Shown here piece by piece: positions 33,901 to 44,000 of a DNA stretch of 64,000 nt. The DNA comes from Oxytricha trifallax (taxonomy: Eukaryota; Ciliophora; Spirotrichea; Sporadotrichida; Oxytrichidae): contig ARYC01000307.1 in NCBI GenBank assembly GCA_000711775.1, positions 62,001-126,000 of the forward strand, written 5' to 3'. The notes below the pieces were generated by a model. That model worked only from the letters and a program-made list of their open reading frames with translations. It had not been told where the DNA came from and searched no databases. How positions within the stretch are numbered: position 1 is the stretch's first letter; every line of letters starts with the position of its first letter. The position numbers and the translations under genes are program-made.

Positions 33901-36900
33901 AAGCTATGTATCTTACTCTGGTTGACCTTTAGTAGAATACCTATTTGGTAATAAAATTATAGCTAAGAATGGATAACCGTAATTTTAAAATCATAAACAG
34001 TTATATAAAGTAAAAGGAAATCGGAATCTATAAATGATATAATGAAGAATATTCAATCTCAATATTTAAAAAAGAAATTCAGAGATAAAGAGGATATATA
34101 CAGATATTTAGTATATAATGAGGTAAATTTTGAATAAAACCTAATGTATTAACCATAGTTTTTTTATTTTCTTGCCAATTTAGGAAGGAGTTAATATCTC
34201 ATTCCTAAAATCTTTCTAAGTTATTTAAAAAAGCTTATAAACCAATAAATAAAGATGATTAAGATACTTAGCAACCATTAAATCTCAGTGATAAACCTCC
34301 ATAGTTATAATACTGTTATTGAGACTCCTTGAATAAATTATTAAATAAATAATTTCTTTGAAATTCTTGGAACTCTGAAGTCTGAGTAATAAATTGAAGT
34401 TATTTAAGAAATTCACAAGAAACGCAACAGTATCTCTCCTGGAAAAAAAAGGGAAGCAAAGAATAAAAATCTATGACTCTTAGGTGTAGGAGCTGCAGAA
34501 TCATTCATTCATATGAAATAAGCTAATTGAAATAATCTTGCAACGCTATTTAATTGATGATAGAGAAATCAAATTAAAGATAGAGAGGAAGTCTCAAGAA
34601 AACCACAAACTTTGTAAAAGACTATCAAAATTTTTTTTAAAACCAGAAGAAATGAAGATAAATGGTAGAGTTGCAAAAGAAATTTGGACATAAGCAAGCC
34701 ATAGGAGGAAAAAAAGTAAGAAAAGCCGTATACTTTTAAGAGTTCATTTAATTTTTGAATTTATTTTTTCTTTTAATCTAAAACATATTTTTGTCACAAC
34801 TTCTCTTGCACAAATTTTTGCTATAACATCGCTAACTTTCTAATAAAAACTCTCAATAAAATCGATTTTTTATTCTTTTAATAATCCTCTAATATTAAAA
34901 CAGAGGTATCTTGTATTTGGCTTTTATAACTCCAAATATAACTGAAATATCTTTTAAAATTAATGGCTGTAGGGAACATTAATTACAGGAGTTATGCTAT
35001 GTTTAGCCTATCACATTCTTATCTTGAGTCCTTATATTTATACCTGATATATTAACTTAAAATCGAATAATCTCTAAAACAAGCGTACTTACCACTTGCT
35101 TATAATTCATTATAGGAACTTTATATTATTCAGTCTTTATTGAATGAATTGAATAACTTAAATCTCTAGCCTATTATCTTTACTTATTCCACAAAAAACC
35201 TCTTGATCATCAACTTCTATTTTGCAGAACATATTTTACCATGCCCTCGAAATAGAGTTATTGAACGTGAATACTGCAATGTGAGCGAGCATGAACTTAA
35301 TATTATGTTCTTAAGATATCTGCATTTAATATTATATTTGATTAAATTATCCTAATAAATTAGAATATTCAAGTCACTCATTCTTTTAATGCGATTAGGC
35401 TTCTTGTAAGATATTCCATTCTTTTTATAAATGTTAGCTATAGATTAAGCAGAAATATAAAACACAGGAATTTTCGATGGAGCATCACAGATATTTAAGC
35501 GAGAGAGAGAAATGAGGATTTATTTCAGAGTTTTAATAAATAAAAGGTAAATATGAACTAGATTTAAGGGTCTTTTAGGCTTATAACAAAATTGGAATAT
35601 CTTTAATATAAATGCTAATAGATAGTGAGACTTAAAAGTTGCATATAATTTAAGGAGAAACCTGTCTAAAAACGGGAGTGTGGATAAGTCTTAATTAATC
35701 ACTATAACATATACATTCTTATCACATCTTAAACACTAAAACTATGAACTGGTCCAAAATTAGCATATTCTCACTAAAATTACAAATGTTTAACAATAAT
35801 CCTGCACACAAGTCTTTTTAAACCCCTAATAAAGAATACATAATTTGTCTAAATAAATCATTTAAAAACTCAATCAACCTGCTTCAGGGGTTTTGGTGCT
35901 TTGATTATCTTGATGATCCAAATTACAGCTCTGATACAAATAATAGAGTCGACGCAGTAAGAAATTTTGCTCATTACGCAAGAGGTAGGTCTGACTAATA
36001 AAGGATTGATTAAATGGGTAGTGTTTGATTTCTGTACCCCAAAGATATTTTTTCTAGTTTAAAAAATTTCTGGCTTGCTTGCTCTAGAAAATTGCATTTT
36101 TAGAACACGAAAAAATTATTTTTAATTACATTATATTTCTCCATAGTTTTGAAAAGTACAAAATGAGCATTAATTTTTTCATAAAAAACAAAAGCATACA
36201 AATGTCTTTCAATATTATTTTATTAAATTAAAACAATTTTAAACTATACAACTTATTCAAATGTATGTTAGTATGTTACTTTTGACAAGATATTATAAGA
36301 TCTTAATGCCTCTTAAAATTAATTAAGTACTTATTTAATTTATTTGAGTAGATATCCCCACCATCTTTCCAACAAGTAATTAAATAAGTTATATATTTTT
36401 AAATTGTATAAATAGGAAAAAAATAATTAAAATAATTGATATTTTTATGTATTTTTATCTTATAATTAATGCTTATTCTGTATGTTTTTAAGATTTATTG
36501 GCTATAAAGAAATCTCTTGTTATTAAAAATAATTTCTTCCTATTATCCTACTCTAAATTTACCAGAAGTTGCTTCGCCAACTTATTAAGAAACCATTAGT
36601 TCAGATATTGTCGCTTTGGATTATAACCCCCCCACCCATAAAATGGGATAATATTGGGCAGAAGCAGTTAGATTTGAAGAATAAAAAAACCACATAGTTG
36701 ATGCATTTGGGTAGTAATCTTTTAAAGGAGGCTGGAAATTTTATTTCTCCAAATTCTTAAGTTATATATAAATCATAATAAAATTATTTAACTTATTAGA
36801 CATATCTAATAATTTTACATGGAATCTACAGGAATCAAATATAGAATATGTTTAATATTAATACTAAAAAAAATAAATGTATTTATTATCGTGCTATTTT

Positions 36901-37512
36901 TATAATTATGACAAAGATTAATAATTTTACAATTAAATATTCACATATGATCAAATAGTTTTTTTATATTTAAAATACCTACAATTGAGATATAATTTCT
37001 TTGTTATAAAATTATCTAAAAATATATATTAATTAAAATTACAATAAAGAAATCATAATTAATTTTAATAATTTAATTTAATTAATTTGAAATTTACATG
37101 ATTAATGAAAAATTAATTAATTGTAAATTTATAAAAGACAAATTTAATTAGTTATGTTTCAACATTTTTAGATTATTTTAAAAACTAAGAAAACCCCAAA
37201 ACCCCTTATTTGACTACTACCCAAAAATTTGATAACATTACTATTGACAATGATAGTTATATGGATATGTTTAGAAGTGATTGGACAACGGAAATTAACG
37301 ATAATGTAAAGGTTCCTCGCCTTGAAAAAGATAATACATAAAAAAGAATTCAAGAATAGGATGGGTGTAGATAGGGCAATAATGATAAAAGAGACAAAGG
37401 TAATGATGATGAAGATTAAGGTAATAACAGAGGCTGGAGAGGAAATAGAGGCCGTAGAGGACGTGGAAGACATGGAAGAGGAGGTTGGCATTATATTGGA
37501 CCAGCTAAATGA
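30922..37512 (+). CDS. RGG-tailed protein encoded by scattered MDSs, split by TBE-C
   Basis: Four or more coding blocks on the same strand. Block 1 (30922-31116) reads through VVEIDPRTLYVRGVDSYYDS. Removing TBE-C with one ATT joins it in frame to block 2 (35904-about 36024: DYLDDPNYSSDTNNRVDAV...). Block 3 (about 36553-36755) reads LPEVASPTYQETISSDIV and YWAEAVRFEEQKNHIV. Block 4 (about 37170-37512) reads FDNITIDNDSYMDMFRSDW and ends in an Arg/Gly-rich tail (RGNRGRRGRGRHGRGGW) before TGA 37510-37512. RGG tails usually bind RNA. No ATG for block 1 was seen, so it may continue the OTU-like gene upstream or start in an unseen MDS. Family not recognised. Confidence 0.55.
31365..31760 (-). other. 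Coding-like block inside TBE-C
   Basis: The minus strand gives two open blocks, LASELDQVLRFLNSFQREEL and a Lys/Gln-rich helix containing SEMIDMAEKINLRQNRAKQK, in different frames. They do not match the zinc-finger/kinase ORF expected here, so they may be inserted sequence. Not identified. Confidence 0.3.
32719..32757. repeat. Perfect-stem hairpin inside TBE-C
   Basis: The stem GTCGCCGGACAAT pairs with ATTGTCCGGTGAC around an 11-13 nt loop. Unusually GC-rich for this AT-rich region. Purpose unknown; it could mark the end or centre of a small nested element. Confidence 0.5.
34034..34740 (+). pseudogene. TBE-C 22-kDa-type ORF remnant
   Basis: The start resembles the 44012 copy (KKKFRDKEDIYRYLV) and later parts align loosely. 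Multiple frame breaks. Confidence 0.5.
34790..35560 (-). pseudogene. TBE-C transposase remnant
   Basis: Short patches resemble the transposases of TBE-A and TBE-B (for example the CTGTAGGGAACATTAATTAC segment near 34966). Heavily decayed; no intact catalytic region. Confidence 0.45.
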
Positions 37513-37689
37513 TCACGAATCCCTACAAAGATACAATTTCAAAATTTCAATTTTTTAATTATATTACTGATTTATTTCACTATCAATAAAAATATTCAAA
37601 TCGTAAAAAATAGATTATTATTCTAGAATACAAATTAATTTACCTGAACTCATTCTAATTATTTAAACTCTTTAATTAGATATTTTAGG

Positions 37690-38140
37690 CGCAATTCAAT
37701 TCATGATTTTCAATTATTTGATAATGCTAAATCTAAAATTTTGTCAAGCAAGGTAGTTCTCTCTATTCTCAGCGAACATATTTACAGAGCTTTTCTACAA
37801 TTTTATGGCAGAAATTGGAGATATTATTTGAGCATTTAAATTAAAGAGATTACAGTTTTTAAAAATGAGTATATCAATATAATGTCTTACTTAAAAGCTC
37901 AGATATCATAAATAAAAATTTGATAGAATAAATGACTAATAAAAATTTTGAAATTCTCATAGTAATTTTAAATAACACTGTGCTGCAGCTAGCGCTAGAT
38001 ATATTCAAATAGATAAGTTGAGTCGCTATTATAACGGTTTACAGGATTAAAGTAAGATTTTAATAGTGAATTTCGAGAGGTGAATGATTTTAAAGAAATA
38101 GAGTGGAGTGGGTATTTATAAATTAAAGGTTAAGTTTTTA
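37690..38140 (+). other. Two isolated coding-like islands
   Basis: About 37690-37920 reads SKVVLSILSEHIYRAFLQFY followed by GRNWRYYLSIQIKEI. About 38018-38140 reads RFTGLKQDFNSEFREVNDFK followed by EIEWSGYLQIKG. Both have protein-like composition with Gln-coded TAA but no start or stop context. They may be MDSs of a scrambled or unlinked gene. Confidence 0.35.
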
Positions 38141-39195
38141 TTAATTGAATTATTTTAAGTTAATTTTAAATTCAAAAAACCTTATTAGAGTTGATTGTGG
38201 TGATGATCAATATTGTTAATAGTTTTGCCTTTTTAAGAATTTCAGTTATAAATCTTTATTGTTTTAAATTAAAAAATTTTCTAAGTATACAATGCTTTAA
38301 ATTTATTTATCACTTTTCAAACCATAACTTTATAGGGGTTATTTATTTTTGATAATTTCTTTAAATTAATTTTGTTTGTTTTTAATAATAAGCAACATTT
38401 ATGAACTGCATAAATTTACTTACAGTAAATACTCCTATTAAAAGCATTATTTTCTTATAGATGCATTCTATCGATTTAACTAATCCAAATAATTAATCCT
38501 GAAGTATATATTTCTTTTGAATTGGAAAATTAATTATAATTAATTTTTAAATCAACAAAAATAATGGGAGTTAATTGATGGCAAATTTGAAATTTTGGCT
38601 TAACGAAATATTTTATAGAATTTTGAATCATAAAATCAAAATAAACTAATTCATTCCAGGGAAGAGAAAAACAGTATGCACAATAAAAAAAAGTCTAGTA
38701 AAATTTGAACACTTTTGAATAAACCATAGATAGTAAATTTATAAATTTGTCATCTTTTATTTACACCTTGTCATTCCAAAAATATTTTATAAATTCTTCA
38801 ATAATATAACATAAATCTAGAAACAATTTTGAACCAGACACCTCTTCTAGATGTGAGTGACCTATGGAGCTTTATCTATTTAACAGTAGAAATTCAAGTT
38901 CTAGATAGACTTACTACAATTATAGAAAGAACATAAAATTGCATTTGCTCTATGTATGAATGATAATTTATAATTAAATTCAATGTATTTCTACAATAAT
39001 AGCTATAGATTTTCAATAAACTTAACTTAAAAATATTTTTGGGGAAAAATACAAAAAAAATTGAATAAACATTGATAATAAATTAAAATTTATAAATTAA
39101 AAAATTGAATTTTATAATATTTTATTTAGTACACCGTAATTTTATAGACAAATATATTGATTGGTGCACTATAAAACTTTCATTAGTTCAGATTA
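38141..39195. other. AT-rich DNA with a long open minus frame of unclear meaning
   Basis: Between about 38450 and 38910 the minus strand lacks TGA, but composition is AT-driven and no motif is recognised. It might be a 3' extension of the kinase gene; equally it may be chance. Confidence 0.3.
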
Positions 39196-40716
39196 TATTA
39201 ACTGCTTACCTTCCTGAACTTAGCATCAATTTCATATCTGAATATATTCTCTTCAAATATTGTGCGTGGTATTCGATCAGTAAAATTTCTTGTTATCCAG
39301 GGATGAGTCAAAGCTTAATCTGCTTTATAACGGGCTGAAGGTTTTGTTTGACAGAGTTTCTCTATCAAATTTATTGCTAACCTAAAAGAAGTAAAATTTA
39401 GTATGCTGAAAAATTTGCTTAAATATTTCTCTATTTTAAATCCTCTCAAGTGGTATTAATATTGAAAACTTACTCTGAGAATTTATGGCAAGAAAAGTCA
39501 ATCTTTTTCAAAGCTCTTAGTTTATCTTTGTATTACTGTTTATCTTCTTTTCTCGTCCATAAAGGATGTTATCCTGAAATAAGCTCATACATTATGAAAC
39601 CTACTGCCCAAATATCTACTGGTTTTCCATAAGTTGTCTCACCAAACATTTATTCAGGAGCTTAATAAACCAAAGTACCACATGTTTCATCAAGGCCAAC
39701 TCTTGTCTGAAACTTTATATAACAATAAATATGTAATTTCAGGATTCAAAGATAATTAAAAAAAGTAATTTTTATTATAGCAAGACCAAAGTCTACTAAT
39801 TTTACAGTATCCAAATTATTGACATCATCAATGACAACATTACTAGGCTTCAAATCCCTATGAACTAAATCCATGGTATGAATATGTTTCAAGCCTTGCA
39901 AAATTCCTTTGATTGCTTTTGCGCATTCCTCTTCGGTCAAAACTGCAGGCTTTCTATACTTCTTATTCGAAGAAACTTTCAATTCTTAACCTCCATTAAA
40001 ATCTGCGTTATCGTGATTATTCTTGATCAGGTCAGTAAGTGTTCCACCTCGCGCATTTTCAATTTCTAGCACAATGTAATTCTCGTATTCTTTAATCTAA
40101 ATTTAAAATTAAGTTGAATAGTACCTTATGATAACGGATCACATTGGGATGAGGTGGTATTACAGAAAGTATTTCAGCTTCTCTTCTTATGCATTATACT
40201 GAACTTTCACTTTAAGTATCAACAATCTATAATAAATAAAGTTATTGGTTGAATATTTAAGCTTTATCAAGATAATTGATGCTGTAAAAAAGTCTGAGAA
40301 CTTTTTTTAAACTCTAAGAACTCCAAGAATTTCTTATTATAACTTACTTTTAAAGCTAATGATTGACCACTTGCTTTGTCAATAGCTGAGACCACAAATC
40401 CAAAACTCCCACATCCCAGGAATTTGTGATAATCGTATATCTCTTCAAATTTGGTGCTATTGCCTTCATGATCATCGAAATCTAACTTAGGGATGCTAGT
40501 GGTCTATAATTTTTATTTCATCAGCTTTCGCAAACGAATTTCCTCCATTGGTTTTCCAACGAGTGCCTTGGCTTCGTTTGAGTCTTCGGGCTGGTTATCC
40601 TCAACCATCTCAAAAGTTTACTTCTCCGGAGAGACTTCGTTGAGTTTCAAAATTTGCTATTATTAAAGTCCCTTATTAAGAAGCTCTTTGTCTTTTAGCT
40701 TCGAAAACGAATCCAT
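39196..40716 (-). CDS. Serine/threonine protein kinase (CAMK-like)
   Basis: ATG 40716 opens an N-terminal regulatory stretch of about 90 residues, then the kinase domain: glycine loop [13 protein letters not shown], lysine strand SLALK, catalytic loop [20 protein letters not shown] in [12 protein letters not shown] in LVYQAPEQMF, then [20 protein letters not shown] and [18 protein letters not shown] (subdomain XI Arg). All key catalytic residues are present, so it should be active. Several GT-AG introns. One spacer with pointer ATAAA (39714-39770) sits between the DFG and APE segments. The C-terminal end after [10 protein letters not shown] is uncertain. It lies next to a PP2C gene on the same strand, but nothing shows a functional link. 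Confidence 0.85.
39714..39770. other. IES, pointer ATAAA (gene strand)
   Basis: The plus-strand repeat TTTAT at 39714-39718 and 39771-39775. Removing 57 bp joins VDFGLAII to [10 protein letters not shown] in frame, between DFG and APE of the kinase. Confidence 0.75.
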
Positions 40717-41066
40717 TTGTTATAGTTATAATTCTAATTTTTCAAATTAATAACATCAATTGACTGAGATAATATCACTAAACAAATTATTAACACTTCA
40801 AATATAATACATTTTTGTATTTTTATGGGTAAAAAATGAAAAAATTTAATGAATTCAGATTCAAATATTAATCTCTATAATTTTTTTGGGGTTTTCTTTG
40901 TTCAAGTCCTTTTTCATTTAAATTTAGACTTTTGAATTGGAAAATTTTTAATCTTTTTACTATAATATCTTTTAATTAATTATTGATTGCATTTTTAAAT
41001 TAAGTATTTAAAAAGCTTTCCCTTATTATTTATCAAAGTACAGTTTCATCAGCAGCTCTTAATTAT
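40717..41066. other. Intergenic AT-rich spacer
   Basis: Lies between the kinase start and the PP2C stop. AT-rich, no gene seen. Confidence 0.5.
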
Positions 41067-44000
41067 TCACTTTTTAAATTCAATAACTATACATGTCATA
41101 TTATCACACCCAATACCCCCGCTTGAAGCCACATCACTTGCACAAATGGCATCCAGCATCTATTCTACTAGTGATCCTAAACTGTTTTAGCCCTTCTTCT
41201 TTTTTAGATTGTCAAGTACATAATTTACTGATTCTTATGAACTCATGCAATCCCATATGCCGTCGCATGCGCATATTATGAATTCTGCATCGTTCGTCAA
41301 TTTCTCGACTAATATATCAGGAAAAGCTGTTATTATTTGGTCTTCAGCCCTTAAAATGGGATTGCCCTTGTATTCAAAATCTCCTAAGGCTCTTGATAAA
41401 GCGAGCATTCCATTTACTCTGCTCTCCTCTACGAAACCATTTGCTCTTTCTATCCTGCGCTTTTCACTTGGGGTATCGGGCTTATGATCAGTTGAAAGTT
41501 CCTTAGCCTTAGTCTTCTTTGATAAGACAGATCTCGAATCTCCTGCGTTTGCACATATAATTTCTGTCTTCGTTATCATTACTACATTTGCAGTGCATCC
41601 AGCATAAGATTACTCAGATGCTCCCATATCGTTACTCATGCCATTTCCATCATTTTACATCGCTCCTGCATTCTAAAATTTTGATAATTCCTTCTTGCCT
41701 TCTTTAGTAAGCATCAATTAATCCATTTTGAGGAAACACTCCTACAGACTAACTCTATAATCTTTTCTCTTGAAGCTCTCCAGTTTTTTAAGCTCTTTGA
41801 TGAAATGCTTCTATACATATAAAGCTACCTCGCTGCCTATAAGATAACCAATATTAATTAGGTTTATTCGATATTACCTCCATGACCATCAAAAACACCA
41901 AAGATAGAAACGCCATCACCAATAAAGACCCCCAAAACTCCTTAATGAGGTTTATAAGTGCTTTGATTTGCAGGGAATTTGATAAGGGTTGGGGTTATTA
42001 ATAGGTTTTAATGTGAAATTTATAGTGAATGTATTTAATTTAATCACTCAAAATGTACTTTAAAATCATGTGGGAGATGTCTAAAGTTTATCTTATTAAC
42101 CCACAACTATATCTACTCTATTGATTTGTCTGATCATGAGTTTGGTTTTATTATAATCGACTCTGCCATTTTTTTCATTGGTTGAGAGACTCTGTTTCTT
42201 TCTATAAGTTGCTTTATCCTTTGCTTAGAATCTTTTTCGCACCTTGTAAAGTAGAAATTTGCGAGGCATATCACACTCTATTATTATTGTTTTTAAAGCC
42301 CATACATCCTACTAATAGTCACCATCTCTCCAGTCTTCTTTCTGGATAATAGCCTGGAGTTCCCATTACAGTTCCAAGCCTTGATACTTCCACTCTTAGG
42401 CTCTGTTGAAATCGATTATTGCTACTCTTACTGGTGAATAATTTATTTTATATTTTCTGGCTTCAAATCTCTGTGAACAAACCCTAACTTGTGAAGCTCT
42501 TTAATACCTTGTATGGTCTTAGTTGCTATTTATCAAAGTTACTTATGATTCCTTTGATCTCTTATGAAATATCTGAGTGTCAACATGATCCTTGGCAAGG
42601 AGAACAGCATCTAGCTTGATTAATTAACTACACTCTTTAAAATTTGCTTGAGTGAGTACTTGATACTCATTTGTAAACTCCATTTAATATTTATCTTCCC
42701 TTAAGAGATAGTTGAAGGGATACACATGCATGAGTATTGATGATCATTGATAACTTTCTTATCAAAGGAGTCTTCTAATATAAGATAGCTTTAAAGTGAA
42801 GTGTCTAGTTCAATTTAGGTAAGAACAGGAATCTTTTTATATGAATTTTAATCATAATCTTTGTGATTTCAGATGCTAATAGGTTGCGTGATTTTCTCAC
42901 ATATTCTGACTCACTAGCTTGTTAAGCTCTACCACTTTCGAAGATTATCTTGCTTTTCTTTTGTTTAGTAGCTTAAATTCATCTTAATGCTTTTTAATCT
43001 CTAAATTTTTCTTTTGAGCTTTTAATAGATGTTTCTTTAAATCTCTTGAATGAGCATACTGCTTATGGCACTTAAAGCAATCATACTTTCCGTCGATTTT
43101 ATCGTGCTTTTAGTATACAGTTGGCTTTGCTTCTGTATGCTCTTTCATATGCTTATATCAACTAGATTTATGAGCGAAGTATCTCTTACACTTCAAACAA
43201 AAGTAGGCTTATACTTCTTCAGTTTGTTTAGGAATTTTATTAATATCTTTCTCTGTCTCCCACACACTTATTTGCGATTTATTTTCTATTATTAATTTCT
43301 ATTTTAATAAAAGAGACCTCGAGTGATAGCTCTGGTATTCCTTATAAAAGTTCATTTCACAGCTACCACATTTTTATTGATGCCAAGGGTAAATCTCATT
43401 TAGCTTGATGGAAGTGCTGTTGTTTTTCATAAAATGTTAGCGCTCATATTTATATTTGAATTTAAAATTATAAAACTGCCTCTATAACTGAGAGTTTATA
43501 TGAGAGCTTTGGAAGCCTAAAAGTTTTAAGGTAAATTCTTAGTGTATAAAGAGAAGAAAAATGAGTACCAAGAGCTGATCCAGCTTTAAATATGGGTGAG
43601 AGAGTAGCCATTTTAACTTTTAATAATAAGTTGATTATAGAACGTACCAATTTAGGAGGTACTCCTAATTAAGTACGTACTGCTTTAGGAGGTATTTTGT
43701 CATTTTATTATTAAAATTATGCTCCTAATTAAGTACTAGCATTAATTAAAGCTCCTCATTAAGTACTAGCATTTAAAGAGCTGCTTATAATTAAGTACGA
43801 ACCAATTTAAATTAAAAAATATAGAACTATAACAGTAGAAATTGATATCAATCTCTCAAATTTGAAACCATTTCTCAAAACCTTCTCCATATCCTACTTA
43901 GAGGTTGACCTCCTATAAGATGCCCCTATTTAATAGTAAGTTTTACAGAGGTATATAATTGAAATAAATAAACTCAAATTTGAATATCATTTTCTTAGAT

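Larger units (their letters stand above)
31117..35903. mobile_element. TBE-C: decayed TBE transposon (about 4.8 kb)
   Basis: The right end is CAGGGGTTTTGGTGCTTTG, ending at 35903. The left end (AAACATAACATATTAGG...) is a degraded TBE terminus. It is flanked by ATT at 31114-31116 and 35904-35906, and excision restores the host frame. Remnants of the 22-kDa-type ORF (from 34034) and transposase (about 34790-35560, minus) are in the standard order. It is about 0.8 kb longer than TBE-A and TBE-B in its left half, suggesting a nested insertion. All ORFs are heavily broken, so this is the oldest-looking of the near-full copies. Confidence 0.75.

Noticed and set aside
37189-37205. CCCCAAAACCCC as a TBE terminus or internal telomere
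   Set aside because: No partner terminus or target duplication, and the sequence lies within an open coding frame.
37168-37491. Minus-strand 107-codon Ser/Ile-rich ORF
   Set aside because: It is the antisense shadow of the RGG-tailed coding block on the plus strand, which has better composition and a natural TGA stop.
38450-38910. Long TGA-free minus frame as the C-terminus of the kinase
   Set aside because: Composition follows AT bias, there is no motif, and gaps without TGA of this length are not rare in such DNA.
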